Source: Paenibacillus xylanivorans (GTDB lineage Bacteria; Bacillota; Bacilli; Paenibacillales; Paenibacillaceae). From it: a stretch of DNA of 64,000 nucleotides. The notes under the pieces were generated by a model. That model had not been told where the DNA came from. It made no database searches and saw only the letters and a program-made list of their open reading frames with translations. Location of the stretch: contig NZ_LITU01000070.1 in the NCBI RefSeq assembly GCF_001280595.1, positions 135,697 through 199,696 of the forward strand. The letters run 5' to 3'. Both the position numbers and the translations under genes were made by a program. Below, one piece after another: positions 35,812 through 45,105 of this stretch (positions within the stretch are counted from its first letter, which is position 1; each line of letters begins with the position of its first letter).

Positions 35812-36657
35812 TTAGAAATCAAAGTTGTCCGGGTCAGGTCCAACGCGAACATCTTCGTTCAGGGCGCTAATGCGATCCATCTCATCATTGAACAGTTCAA
35901 AGTCGAAGATGGAAGAGTTCTCGACAATACGTTTTTCCTTGGTAGACTTCGGAATGGTGATGACACCGTTCTGCAAGTCCCAGCGCAGGATGACTTGTGC
36001 TACAGATTTACCTTTCGCAGTGGCAATCTCGGTCAGGACCGGATTGTCCAGAAGTTGACCCTGCATCAGCGGGGACCATGCTTCGAACTGAATTCCATTG
36101 TTTTCACAAAAAGCTTTAAGATCGACTTGAGTCAGACGAGGGTGGTACTCCACCTGATTAATCACTGGTTTCACTTCTGCATCCTGCATCAGATCTTCAA
36201 GGTGATGGATCTGGAAGTTGCTGACGCCAATGGCTTTGACGCGGCCTGCTTTGTACAGCTCCTCCATTGCTTTCCATGCGCCTTTGTATTTGCCTGCTTT
36301 TGGCCAGTGAATCAGATACAGGTCCAGGTATTCCAGTCCCAGTTTGTTCAGTGACGTCTCATAAGCAGCAAGTGTCTCTTCGTATCCGAGGTCTTCGTTC
36401 CACACCTTGGATGTGACGAACAGATCTTCACGTTTCAGATTATTTTCTTTCAGTGCCTCGGCAATCGCTTGCCCTACACCTGATTCGTTGCCGTAGATAG
36501 CGGCTGTATCAATGCTGCGGTAACCGTGAGCAATTGCTTGTTTAACGGCCTCGATTAATTCAGATCCTTCTTCTACCTTAAATACGCCAAGTCCGAACCA
36601 AGGCATATGAACACCGTTATTTAAAACTACTGTGGATTGTAAATGTTGTGCTGTCAT
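35812..36657 (-). CDS. Aldo/keto reductase (AKR5/YvgN-like)
   Basis: NADPH-dependent reductase of 281 residues. The catalytic tetrad is visible: Asp in YRSIDTAAIYGNE with the Tyr four residues on, Lys in VTSKVWN, and His in LYLIHWP. C-terminal cofactor motifs are ITIPKSTKEKRIVEN and the GVSNF loop. It resembles the 2,5-diketogluconate reductase/glyoxal reductase group (YvgN, YtbE), which detoxify aldehydes such as methylglyoxal. ATG 36657 has GAGGA upstream. The efflux pump upstream (36833-38059) is on the same strand about 170 bp away, so a shared HxlR-regulated transcript is possible. Confidence 0.92.
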   Translation of the reverse strand: MTAQHLQSTVVLNNGVHMPWFGLGVFKVEEGSELIEAVKQAIAHGYRSIDTAAIYGNESGVGQAIAEALKENNLKREDLFVTSKVWNEDLGYEETLAAYETSLNKLGLEYLDLYLIHWPKAGKYKGAWKAMEELYKAGRVKAIGVSNFQIHHLEDLMQDAEVKPVINQVEYHPRLTQVDLKAFCENNGIQFEAWSPLMQGQLLDNPVLTEIATAKGKSVAQVILRWDLQNGVITIPKSTKEKRIVENSSIFDFELFNDEMDRISALNEDVRVGPDPDNFDF

Positions 36658-36832
36658 GTGAAGTCCTCCTTATATTATGGATCAAAATGGTAGTAATGAT
36701 GTAAAACGATAAATCCTATTGTCCTTCATTAAGTCATAGTAGATTAAATTCGAATCAACGTATTATACTATGTTAAAATAAAAGGCGAAACCGGTTCCGA
36801 GTTGTAGTCTCAACACTGGAATGATGCATGGT

Positions 36833-38059
36833 TCAGCCTGATGTTCTGACTGTACCTGTCTCCATCTCGGATGGGGAATAGGGATCTTTACGATCAAGCG
36901 CTCTTGCCCAACCCGTGAGAAGAACGGCAACCAGAACCATAATTGCACCAACCCATGTGGTATGAATCAGACCGATGGAGTCCGTGATTACACCGCCCAA
37001 ATATGCACCAATTGCGATCCCTGCGTTAAAGGCTGCGATGTTGAAGGCGGAGGCGACGTCTTTGGCCTGCGGTGCATAACGCTCTGCGAGCGTCACGACA
37101 TACATCTGAAGCCCGGGTACATTCATGAAAGCAAGCAGACCCATCCCTAGAATCGTGATTAATGCTGCAAGCTTGAATGGAACAGTGAAATACAGTATGC
37201 CCAGAATGACGGTCTGAATGATAAACATATAGAAGAGTGCTCGGAGTGGATTGCGGTTGGCCGCTTTTCCTCCAATAATATTGCCGATCGCAATGGCTAT
37301 TCCGTACAGCAGCAGAATTCCCGCGACCGTTTTATCGGAATAACCGCTGATGTCATGCAAAAGTGGGGACAGGTAGGTGAATACGACAAACGTTCCACCA
37401 TATCCCACGGCGGTAATGGCTAAAGCCAGCAGCAACCGTCCGCCTGTCACCAGCTTCATCTGTTCGCGGAATGCAGTCCGCTTTCCGCGTTGCAACGTGG
37501 ACGGTACAAGAATCATGTTGCCGATGAAGGCAACAACACCGACGACGACGATAAGAATGAAAGCTGCGCGCCAGCCCCAGTTTTGACCGATGAGTGTACC
37601 CAGGGGTACACCGGTTACCGTCGCTATGGTCAAGCCAGAGAACATGATGGCAATGGCGCTCGCCCGGCGGTTTGCAGGAACCAGGTCTGCCGCAATGGTG
37701 GAACCAATGGACATGAATACGCCGTGTGCCAGAGCGGAGACAATTCGCGCAATGAGCAGCATGGTAATTCCGCTCGATAGCGCCGCCATGGTGTTACCAG
37801 CGATAAAAACAACCATAATGGCAAGCAGCAGTGTCTTGCGTGACACCGTTGACGTCAGTGAGGTCAGAATCGGTGCCCCGAAGGTAACACCTAATGCATA
37901 TAAAGTAACGGTCAGTCCCGCTGTCGTTACGGAAATGCCCAGGTCATCTGCAATAAGGGGCAGCAATCCAACGCTGATAAATTCAGTGGTGCCGATGGCA
38001 AATGCACTGATTGCCAGCGCCAGCAGTGCCAAGGTACTGCGTTTTGAATCATGTAACAT
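36833..38059 (-). CDS. DHA1-family MFS efflux transporter
   Basis: Membrane protein of 408 residues, 12 TM. The N-terminal pattern ALAISAFAIGTTEFISVGLL and LYALGVTFGAPILTSLTS belong to the AraJ/YdhP-like DHA1 exporters, and TVTGVPLGTLIGQNWGWRAAF is motif C of drug:H+ antiporters. I chose the ATG 14 codons inside the open frame (38059), which is preceded by GGGAGTTGAAC. Divergent from an HxlR-type regulator with two identical operator-like repeats in between, so the pump is the likely regulated target. Substrate unknown; HxlR partners often respond to aldehydes, quinones or diamide-type stress. Confidence 0.9.
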   Translation of the reverse strand: MLHDSKRSTLALLALAISAFAIGTTEFISVGLLPLIADDLGISVTTAGLTVTLYALGVTFGAPILTSLTSTVSRKTLLLAIMVVFIAGNTMAALSSGITMLLIARIVSALAHGVFMSIGSTIAADLVPANRRASAIAIMFSGLTIATVTGVPLGTLIGQNWGWRAAFILIVVVGVVAFIGNMILVPSTLQRGKRTAFREQMKLVTGGRLLLALAITAVGYGGTFVVFTYLSPLLHDISGYSDKTVAGILLLYGIAIAIGNIIGGKAANRNPLRALFYMFIIQTVILGILYFTVPFKLAALITILGMGLLAFMNVPGLQMYVVTLAERYAPQAKDVASAFNIAAFNAGIAIGAYLGGVITDSIGLIHTTWVGAIMVLVAVLLTGWARALDRKDPYSPSEMETGTVRTSG

Positions 38060-38136
38060 GTCTTGTTCAACTCCCCAGAATGTAGATTTACGTACCGGCA
38101 AATGCTATTATGAGTTATTCGACATAAAATGAATAG

Positions 38137-38174
38137 TACGTACTTTTTAGTACCCTACGTACTTTTTAGTACCT
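38137..38174. promoter_or_regulatory. Tandem 19-bp operator repeat between the efflux pump and the HxlR gene
   Basis: TACGTACTTTTTAGTACC occurs twice in direct tandem (38137-38154 and 38156-38173), period 19 bp. Each contains the palindrome GTACT-TTTT-AGTAC (38140-38153; 38159-38172). This is the expected form of a two-dimer binding site for the adjacent HxlR-type regulator. Confidence 0.8.
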
Positions 38175-38223
38175 ATATAGCAATTGCTTTTATGAAAAAA
38201 GAATTCCAGGGAGGACATTCAAC

Positions 38224-38619
38224 ATGATTAGAAAGAAATATAATATTTCCGTTGAAGCGACGCTTGAAGTCATCGGAGGCAAGTGGAAATGCGTCATCCT
38301 CTGCCATCTGACACATGGGAAGAAACGAACCAGTGATCTCAAGCGTATTATGCCCGCAATTACGCAGAAAATGTTAACGCAGCAGCTGAGGGAGCTTGAG
38401 GATGACGGGATCGTGAACCGTATTGTATACAATCAGGTTCCTCCTAAAGTGGAGTATGAACTGAGTGATTATGGCCGAAGTTTGGAACCGATTCTGAACG
38501 CCCTATGTAACTGGGGAGATCAGCATATTATTAAGGAATACGGAGACAAATCCTCCGTGTTAGAGGATAATGGGCTAAATGATTTTAACACGGACAACAA
38601 GGAGCTGATGAAGCCATGA
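38224..38619 (+). CDS. HxlR-family transcriptional regulator
   Basis: Winged-helix regulator of 131 residues. The diagnostic start of the fold is EATLEVIGGKWKCVILCHL, followed by the recognition segment MPAITQKMLTQQLRELEDDG and the wing VNRIVYNQVPPKVEYELSDYG. Cys residues in KWKCVILC and ALCNWGDQ could be redox or electrophile sensors, as seen in YodB/CatR, but the N-terminal Cys6 of those proteins is not obvious here. ATG 38224 lies about 10 nt after a GGGAGG. Its stop overlaps the start of the AIM24 gene. The tandem operator upstream indicates control of the divergent pump and of itself. Confidence 0.92.
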   Translation: MIRKKYNISVEATLEVIGGKWKCVILCHLTHGKKRTSDLKRIMPAITQKMLTQQLRELEDDGIVNRIVYNQVPPKVEYELSDYGRSLEPILNALCNWGDQHIIKEYGDKSSVLEDNGLNDFNTDNKELMKP

Positions 38620-39293
38620 ACTATGAAATTCTATATGATGGTGCATTTGCGATGCTTAAGGTGCAATTGCAACGGGGAGAACGATTCAAGGCAGAAAGCG
38701 GGGCCATGGTATCCATGACACCAACCGTTGATTTGAAGGGATCTGCTGAAGGCGGTATGTTTGGCGGAATCGGACGGATGCTCAGCGGCGAGAAATTCTT
38801 TTTTCAGGAATTGACGGCTGCAGGGGGATCTGCGGAAATTCTGCTCTCTCCATCCAGCATGGGGGATGTGAAGGCGGTTGAACTGGATGGTTCCTATTCG
38901 CTTTACGTACAGAAGGATGGATTTCTGGGCGGAACGGAAGGTATCCAGGTGAATACCAAAATGCAAAACCTGAAGAAAGGTCTCTTCTCTGGAGAGGGTT
39001 TCTTTATTATAGAGATCAGTGGTCGAGGAACCGTGTTCCTGTCTTCCTATGGTGCAATCCATTCCATTAATTTGGCTGCGGGTGAAGAAGTGATTGTGGA
39101 TAATGCTCACTTGGTCGCATGGCCCAGTTATGTGGATTATCGCATTGAGAAAGCATCCCAGGGCTGGTTATCCAGCGTGACGAGTGGAGAAGGATTGGTA
39201 TGCCGATTCCGGGGTGAAGGGACAGTTCTGATTCAGAGCCGTAATCCGCATGGATTTGGCCAATGGGTGAAGCAATTTATTCCTTCACGCTAG
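38616..39293 (+). CDS. AIM24-family (TIGR00266-like) protein
   Basis: Protein of 225 residues with the AIM24 beta-sandwich pattern: GERFKAESGAMVSMTPTVDL near the start, GEKFFFQELTA, LSPSSMGDVKAVEL, and GRGTVFLSSYGAIHSINL. The family is widespread; the function in bacteria is not established. The ATG overlaps the HxlR stop (ATGA), so expression should follow the HxlR autoregulatory promoter. No signal peptide or membrane segment. Coupling to HxlR may mean a role in the same stress response. Confidence 0.85.
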   Translation: MNYEILYDGAFAMLKVQLQRGERFKAESGAMVSMTPTVDLKGSAEGGMFGGIGRMLSGEKFFFQELTAAGGSAEILLSPSSMGDVKAVELDGSYSLYVQKDGFLGGTEGIQVNTKMQNLKKGLFSGEGFFIIEISGRGTVFLSSYGAIHSINLAAGEEVIVDNAHLVAWPSYVDYRIEKASQGWLSSVTSGEGLVCRFRGEGTVLIQSRNPHGFGQWVKQFIPSR

Positions 39294-39389
39294 TGTTTGC
39301 TGCTGAAAATGTACAACGTTGAAACACATACGTTCCAACAAGCGTTATAAGATAGGATGAAGCTCAAGGTGTAATGATGGAGGTATGAG

Positions 39390-39851
39390 ATGGAAAGCTC
39401 ACGGTATAAAAATGCTCAGGAAAGTCCGGGGTACTTGCTATGGCAGGTGACTACGATGTGGCAAAAGGAAATACGCAGGGTGCTGGAGCCTCTGGAATTA
39501 ACACAACCCCAATTTATTTTATTGCATGCCTGTGTGTGGCTCAATGAACGCGACACAGAGGGCAACGGAGTAACCCAAGTTCAGCTTGCGCAATTCGCCA
39601 ATGTGGATGTTAACGTTACTTCTCAAGTTCTCCGTGCTCTTGAAAAGAGAGAGTTGATCACTCGCAAGCGTCATCTTACTGATACCCGTGCGAATATTAT
39701 TACAACAACGCCGGAAGGAACCCGCTTGGCGCTTGAAGGCATTCATCTTGTTGAAGCCGCAGACAAGGTGTTCTTTGATATTTTAAGTGATCGCAAGGAC
39801 GAATACATGGAAATCATGCAGGAATTTATCAGACATAAAACCGATGTTTAA
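39390..39851 (+). CDS. MarR-family transcriptional regulator
   Basis: Regulator of 153 residues: TQPQFILLHACVWLN, VTQVQLAQFANVDVNVTSQV as the recognition helix, then LEKRELITRKRHLTDTRANI as wing. ATG 39390 follows GGAGG. It lies between the AIM24 gene and a terminator, about 97 bp after AIM24. Its target is not evident; no close divergent palindrome was noticed. Confidence 0.9.
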   Translation: MESSRYKNAQESPGYLLWQVTTMWQKEIRRVLEPLELTQPQFILLHACVWLNERDTEGNGVTQVQLAQFANVDVNVTSQVLRALEKRELITRKRHLTDTRANIITTTPEGTRLALEGIHLVEAADKVFFDILSDRKDEYMEIMQEFIRHKTDV

Positions 39852-39917
39852 TATTCTATAGAACGAATTTTTTCTATGCTTTATTAGACTACAGTATGTA
39901 GTGAAGTTGCAAATAGT

Positions 39918-39954
39918 AAACACCTCCCTGACTTTTTAGCCGGGAGGTGTTTTT
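39918..39954. terminator. Bidirectional terminator between the MarR and aldo/keto reductase genes
   Basis: AAACACCTCCC (39918-39928) and GGGAGGTGTTTTT (39942-39954) form the stem. It is 8 bp from the stop of the leftward reductase. Confidence 0.92.
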
Positions 39955-39962
39955 CTGTTGCT

Positions 39963-40937
39963 TCAATCCATCCGATACGAGGCAAACGGCTTACCATAGC
40001 GAAATGAGTCGCTGAGTTGATCGAGCTCGGCAATCATGTCATCGCTCAGTTTCATGTCCAGGCTGGCCAGATTATGCTCCAGCTGTTCCGTACGAGTTGC
40101 CCCAACGATAACCGTCGAAACAGCTGGACGCGCTAGCAGCCATGCTAATGACAGGACGCTTGGGGAGCATCCATATGCAGATGCCTTTTCACTAACCTGC
40201 TCACCCAGTTGAATATTGTGTTCCAACAGAAAACGGTTGAAGGCTGGATCGGTATCTGCTCTGGAACCGGAGGGCACGCCAGCTTCGCCATTGTATTTCC
40301 CTGTCAGAATGCCGCCAGCCAGCGGGAAATACGGAATGATGCCGACGCCCTGATCGAGACACATCGGTACGAGTTCAAGCTCAGGTGTGCGATCAGCCAG
40401 AGAGTAGCTGGTTTGCGTTGAGATATAACGTACATATCCTTTCAGCTCGCTGGTACCCAGAGCTTTCATTAGCTCCCAGGCTGCATAGTTGGAGGCCCCG
40501 ATATAGCGGACCTTGCCGGAAGTGACCATATCGTCCAATGTGCGCAGCGTCTCATCCAGCGGTGTGTGCGGATCAAAGGTATGGATCTGATACAGATCCA
40601 CATAGTCCGTTTGCAGACGCCGCAGGCTATGTTCAAGCTCTTGCTGCAAATGATAGCGGGAGGAGCCGCGCCCATTGGGACCGTCATGCCGGGGGAGTCC
40701 GGCTTTGGTAGCAAGCACAGCGTTTTCCCGTCTTCCACTCAGGGCTTGTCCGATAATCCGTTCCGATTCTGTTCCGGCGTAGATGTTGGCCGTATCGATA
40801 AAATTGATTCCCTGATCCAGTGCCGCATGAATAATACGGGTAGAAGTCGGGTCGTCCGCCCGTTTACCAAAGGCATTGGTGCCGAGTCCAAGTGCGGAAA
40901 CGCGCAGACCGCTATTCCCCAAACGTCGATATTCCAT
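39963..40937 (-). CDS. Aldo/keto reductase (YghZ/KCNAB-like)
   Basis: Reductase of 324 residues. The N-terminus MEYRRLGNSGLRVSALGLGT is typical, with INFIDTANIYAGTESERIIG (catalytic Asp and Tyr), VLATKAG (Lys) and DYVDLYQIHTFD (His). Closing cofactor motifs are STVIVGATRTEQLEHNL. This branch reduces aldehydes such as glyceraldehyde 3-phosphate or methylglyoxal. Starts at ATG 40937 with AAGGAGC upstream; single gene, divergent from the LCP gene. Confidence 0.92.
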   Translation of the reverse strand: MEYRRLGNSGLRVSALGLGTNAFGKRADDPTSTRIIHAALDQGINFIDTANIYAGTESERIIGQALSGRRENAVLATKAGLPRHDGPNGRGSSRYHLQQELEHSLRRLQTDYVDLYQIHTFDPHTPLDETLRTLDDMVTSGKVRYIGASNYAAWELMKALGTSELKGYVRYISTQTSYSLADRTPELELVPMCLDQGVGIIPYFPLAGGILTGKYNGEAGVPSGSRADTDPAFNRFLLEHNIQLGEQVSEKASAYGCSPSVLSLAWLLARPAVSTVIVGATRTEQLEHNLASLDMKLSDDMIAELDQLSDSFRYGKPFASYRMD

Positions 40938-41050
40938 CGTTCATCGCTCCTTCTGTGTCATTTCTTGTATAGCAGATTATAACGTAATCTATTGAAAACG
41001 TGTTATTAATATAGTTAAATGATTTTAAGACCGTTATTAAAGGAGATATG

Positions 41051-42082
41051 ATGGAGAACAGTGCCGCACATTTAACTAGACGGAAGCCAAAGAAACCGAA
41101 GAAGAGATGGAAGAAACCTTTAATTATCATCCTGAGCACGCTCATTGTGCTGGGGGGAGTCGGATTTATCTATCAAAAACAGCTCGTCGTGTTTGCATTT
41201 AACCTGTTTGCCTCGGGTACCGTGAAGGAAGCGCTCGATGATTCCTATAAGCCGGCTGGCGATAAGGATGCGCCCGTTGTAGAACATACCGATCCATTCT
41301 CGCTGTTGTTGCTAGGGATTGACCAACGGGATAACGAACCAAGCCGTTCGGATACCATGATCTATTCTGTTGTGCGTCCGGAAGAGAACAAAGTGTTGCT
41401 GCTGTCCATTCCACGTGACTCCTATACCGATATTGTCGGCCGGGATGTGAAATCGAAGATTAATTCAGCCTATGCGCATGGTGAAGCCAAGATGGCGATG
41501 GATACTGTGGAGCATCTGTTGGAAAACAAAGTTGATTTCTATGCCGCGATTAATTTTAACGGACTCAAGGATATTGTTGATGCGGTTGGCGGTGTTGAAT
41601 TGCCGATCAAGAAAAATATTGAGAACAAATTGAAAATACATGAGAAGCTGTTTGTTGAAGCGAACAAACCGATCTATAGCGGCGAAGAAGCGCTGGGCTA
41701 TGTGCGATACCGGGAAGATTCCGATTTTAATCGGACGATGCGGCACCGTCTTTTCCTGAGTGCCTTTATGAATCGTGCCCTTGAGGTCAAAAATCTGACC
41801 AAGATCCCGGAGGTTATTCAGATCGCCGGATCGAATTTTACAACCAACATGAACTCGGATTTCATCATGAAATTTGCCGAGTCCCTATATATGAAAGACA
41901 CCACGCCAACAATCAGCAATTACATGCTGAAGGGTGAGGGCGCAACGCGCAGCGGAACATGGTACTATGATTTGTCAGAGAGTGATCTGCAATATGTGCG
42001 GACCCTGCTTGCTAACTGGCTGGACCCGGATGCCACCGAAATTATGGAGCCGGAGACGGCGGATACGAAAGATCCGGCGTAA
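41051..42082 (+). CDS. LytR-CpsA-Psr (LCP) family cell-wall glycopolymer ligase
   Basis: Membrane-anchored enzyme of 343 residues that transfers anionic glycopolymers (such as teichoic acid) from the lipid carrier to peptidoglycan. A short basic cytoplasmic N-terminus (RRKPKKPKKRWKK) precedes one TM segment (PLIIILSTLIVLGGVGFIY). The LCP domain has DPFSLLLLGIDQRD, SDTMIYSVVRPEENKVLLLS, IPRDSY, SKINSAYAHG and YVRYREDSDFNRTMRH, including the Arg/Asp residues that bind the pyrophosphate. Two adjacent ATGs follow AAAGGAG; the second (41051) has better spacing. A terminator follows at 42158. Confidence 0.93.
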   Translation: MENSAAHLTRRKPKKPKKRWKKPLIIILSTLIVLGGVGFIYQKQLVVFAFNLFASGTVKEALDDSYKPAGDKDAPVVEHTDPFSLLLLGIDQRDNEPSRSDTMIYSVVRPEENKVLLLSIPRDSYTDIVGRDVKSKINSAYAHGEAKMAMDTVEHLLENKVDFYAAINFNGLKDIVDAVGGVELPIKKNIENKLKIHEKLFVEANKPIYSGEEALGYVRYREDSDFNRTMRHRLFLSAFMNRALEVKNLTKIPEVIQIAGSNFTTNMNSDFIMKFAESLYMKDTTPTISNYMLKGEGATRSGTWYYDLSESDLQYVRTLLANWLDPDATEIMEPETADTKDPA

Positions 42083-42157
42083 GCAAGTATCCGAAGCTCA
42101 GTAAGATGACCGGAAGTTGTGTACGTCTGCAGAATTACCATATCCATGAATGAGAGT

Positions 42158-42186
42158 CCGGGAAGGTGATGCTTCCCGGGCTTTTT
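42158..42186 (+). terminator. Terminator after the LCP gene
   Basis: CCGGGAAG (42158-42165) and CTTCCCGG (42172-42179) with a 6-nt loop, followed by GCTTTTTG. Confidence 0.88.
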
Positions 42187-42274
42187 GTTATATCTACTCC
42201 TTTAACCCCATTTTATGGCATACATATAGTAAAATATAGGAAATGAATTGAACATCAACCAACGGAGGAAGCTC

Positions 42275-44863
42275 ATGAAAGAGTTCAAGGATCGGCTTCA
42301 CCAGGTTCAGGAGCAGCAGAAGCAGCTGGTAAAGGAGTACAATGCGCTGCTTCAGGATTATCAATCCGATGATCTGATCATGCAAAATGAACACCTGCGA
42401 GCGCAATATGAAGCACATCAAAACAAGCTGCAGCAGCTTGAAGTGCGCACCCGCAAGATGGAGGAAGAGAATGCCCGTCTTCGCATGGCGTTGTCCGAAC
42501 AGATGCTGGATGAAAAATTGAATCTCATTCGTGTATCGCAGGAGAAGATGGAGACCTATTTTCGGGGAAAGACGAGTGTACATAATGATCGGCTGGCGGC
42601 GCATGAACATCGTGCCAAAGTGAATTTGAATGCCATATTCAACAGGGCTTCAGAGGAACTTCAGAGCGACGCCACCGAGATTAAGAAGAGAATTGATTAT
42701 CTGGCTGCTGAGGTGCAGGAACGGATTGAGCAGCACAGACAGGCCTTGCGGGAGAGAGAAGAGGCGCTGCGCGGGCAGATGCAGCAGGGATACGAGTATA
42801 TGTCGGAAGAAGGCTTAAGCGAAGAAACCATTCAGCGGCGCATTCTCCAGAATCGGATGGAGATGAAGATTGGCCTAAGCTGGATCAACAAGGTCGCCAT
42901 CCTGCTTATCATTCTTGGCGTTGGAGCGGCATTCCAGCACTCTTACGCTACCTGGTTCAACGATGAGATGAAAGGCGGAGCATTCTTCCTGCTCGGTGCA
43001 CTCATGCTTGCCGGGGGTGAATGGCTGTTCCGGCGCAAACGACAGACGTTCGCGATGGGACTGCTGGGAGGCGGGATTTCTGTTCTGTTTGGCTCGATCT
43101 TCTACAGTTACTTTTTGCTGCATATTATCGGGTTATATACGGGACTTGCCTTGTCGGTGTTGGTTTCAGCCATATCCGTGCTGTTATCGTTGAGGTATCA
43201 GTCTAGAACAATCTGCTCACTTGGCTTGGTTGGAGGATATCTGCCGTTAATCTCCTACATGGCCTATTTCGGCCTTCAAGGTTCGGCTGTATATGTTGCG
43301 ATGATCTATCTGTTGCTCTTAAACGGGATTATTGTATGGATTTCATTTGGCAAACGGTGGCCGATTGTGCATTATATCAGTTTTCTGTTCAACACACCGT
43401 CCATGCTCATCCTGTTATGGCTCTCGCCAAGTGAGAAGATCGGCATGGTGTATTCCATTGTGACATTTGCATTATATCTCGGCATTACACTGGCGTATCC
43501 CTTCAAACATCGGGTGAAGCTAACCTGGTGGGACTTCGCACTGTTGGCCATGAATACAAGCATCAGCTGTCTAATGTTGTATGTATTGTTCGATGCAGCG
43601 GGATGGAATGACGCACAGGGCTTGCTTGCTCTGATTTTCGCTCTGGTTTATTTCGGGCTCGCCCGATTTGTACAGCAGAGGATGCCGCAGGAGAAACAGA
43701 CTCTTCTATTGTTTTACGTGACTTCCCTGACCTTTGCCATTCTGATTATACCGTTCCAGTTTGGTGCAAAGTGGTTGTCTATGGGCTGGCTGATCGAAGG
43801 AGTTCTGCTGGTTACGCTCGGACATCTGAAGCGGTTCAAGTTGGTGGAGCGTGCCGGATGGGGAATCGTGCTTCTTTGTATGTTCACCTTTGTGTACTAT
43901 GACGTGCTGGTGCTGTTCATCATGGGGGAGCAATCCTATTTCATGCTAAAATACTCCTGCATTACGCTGGGTGCGCTGCTTATTACGCTCTATTACGCCT
44001 TGGATCGCAACGGCTCCCTATCCGGGGAGAAGTATCATTATAGCCAGACAGAGCTTGGCTTCTTGAATGCATTCAAGTACGTCACACTCGCCAATCTGTG
44101 GTTATATGTGCTGTATGAATCGAATGAATTGTATATGAAGGCAGTCGATGACTCATTCCTATTATACCTGTTCTACAAGTGGCTGATGTTCGCTGCACTG
44201 ACCATTGCCATGGCCTATGGATTGGGCAAAGTGAAGCTGCTGCGTGACCGGATTGTTCAGTATTATGTCATCTTCCTGCATGCCGTAGGCTGTTGTATCG
44301 CACTGGCGGTAACGCTGTCCATGCCGGCACTCCAGCCGGATGTTCAGCAGCATACGGCGGCTGAAATCGTAGGTCTGCTGGTGTTGATTATCTTTAACGT
44401 GGGCGTGTTCTTTGCAGGAAGGGATCTGCTGATCGCGGCAATTCGCGGGCAGTTCAAGAGCATTGAATGGTACCCGGTTATTGCAGGAGTTTATCTGCTG
44501 GGTGTCATCACTGTGTTCATGACGATCCAGTTCCAGTGGGGTGATGTGGGGCTGCTATTCAGCCTGATCTACCTGCTGCTTGCGATCCTGTACATTGCCT
44601 ATGGGTTCCGTAGAAAATATGTGATGATTCGGCGCCTTGGTCTGGGAGTGACGTTGTTTTCCACCGGGAAAATGGTGTTCTATGATGTCGGATTGCTCAC
44701 ATCCGGCAGCAAAATCATTGCCTATTTCAGCTTTGGTGTACTGCTGCTTGGAATTTCCTATCTGTATCAGAAGGTGTCGAGCCGGATGGAGGAAATACAG
44801 GCTAGAGAGACCGAACAGCCTAATGAATCGGATCTGCTGGAGGATGAAAAGAACCAATTTTAG
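42275..44863 (+). CDS. DUF2339-family large membrane protein
   Basis: Protein of 862 residues. The first ~190 residues are a charged coiled coil (QEQQKQLVKEYNALLQDYQ; ITKK-like heptads to EEGLSEETIQRRIL). The rest has about 20 TM segments, with DUF2339 hallmarks: WINKVAILLIILGVGAAFQH, GGEWLFRRKRQTFAMGLLGG, LSLRYQSRTICSLGLVGGYL. The family has no established function. I chose ATG 42275, 7 nt after CGGAGG, over a TTG at 42248. The C-terminus is a short acidic cytoplasmic tail. A 36-codon gene follows and may be co-transcribed. Confidence 0.85.
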   Translation: MKEFKDRLHQVQEQQKQLVKEYNALLQDYQSDDLIMQNEHLRAQYEAHQNKLQQLEVRTRKMEEENARLRMALSEQMLDEKLNLIRVSQEKMETYFRGKTSVHNDRLAAHEHRAKVNLNAIFNRASEELQSDATEIKKRIDYLAAEVQERIEQHRQALREREEALRGQMQQGYEYMSEEGLSEETIQRRILQNRMEMKIGLSWINKVAILLIILGVGAAFQHSYATWFNDEMKGGAFFLLGALMLAGGEWLFRRKRQTFAMGLLGGGISVLFGSIFYSYFLLHIIGLYTGLALSVLVSAISVLLSLRYQSRTICSLGLVGGYLPLISYMAYFGLQGSAVYVAMIYLLLLNGIIVWISFGKRWPIVHYISFLFNTPSMLILLWLSPSEKIGMVYSIVTFALYLGITLAYPFKHRVKLTWWDFALLAMNTSISCLMLYVLFDAAGWNDAQGLLALIFALVYFGLARFVQQRMPQEKQTLLLFYVTSLTFAILIIPFQFGAKWLSMGWLIEGVLLVTLGHLKRFKLVERAGWGIVLLCMFTFVYYDVLVLFIMGEQSYFMLKYSCITLGALLITLYYALDRNGSLSGEKYHYSQTELGFLNAFKYVTLANLWLYVLYESNELYMKAVDDSFLLYLFYKWLMFAALTIAMAYGLGKVKLLRDRIVQYYVIFLHAVGCCIALAVTLSMPALQPDVQQHTAAEIVGLLVLIIFNVGVFFAGRDLLIAAIRGQFKSIEWYPVIAGVYLLGVITVFMTIQFQWGDVGLLFSLIYLLLAILYIAYGFRRKYVMIRRLGLGVTLFSTGKMVFYDVGLLTSGSKIIAYFSFGVLLLGISYLYQKVSSRMEEIQARETEQPNESDLLEDEKNQF

Positions 44864-44907
44864 GATAGTAGACGCAGCATTCACAATCTTTTGGGGAGGT
44901 ATAAAAC

Positions 44908-45018
44908 ATGGGATTTGACCTGAGTATCATGTTATGGCAGTTGTTATGGATTGCTGGTCCTATAGCTCTCATTGTGTATGGTTGGAGGAAATTTGGCATC
45001 AGGAAAAAGCGCCGCTGA
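44908..45018 (+). CDS. Small single-TM protein (36 aa)
   Basis: An ATG 7 nt after GGGGAGG opens a 36-codon frame: a short N-terminus, one hydrophobic segment MLWQLLWIAGPIALIVYGW and a strongly basic tail RKFGIRKKRR. The pattern fits a small membrane protein with cytoplasmic positive tail. It lies 44 bp after the DUF2339 gene and ahead of a terminator, so it may belong with that gene. I do not recognise a family; the ribosome site and the charge distribution are the reasons for calling it. Confidence 0.55.
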   Translation: MGFDLSIMLWQLLWIAGPIALIVYGWRKFGIRKKRR

Positions 45019-45105
45019 AGACAGGTAATTCCGCAGCAACATCACTTTTGAAAGAAGTCATGATCCGGTTAGCTTATCAGTATGCATATCATAAATAAGC
45101 ATTGA

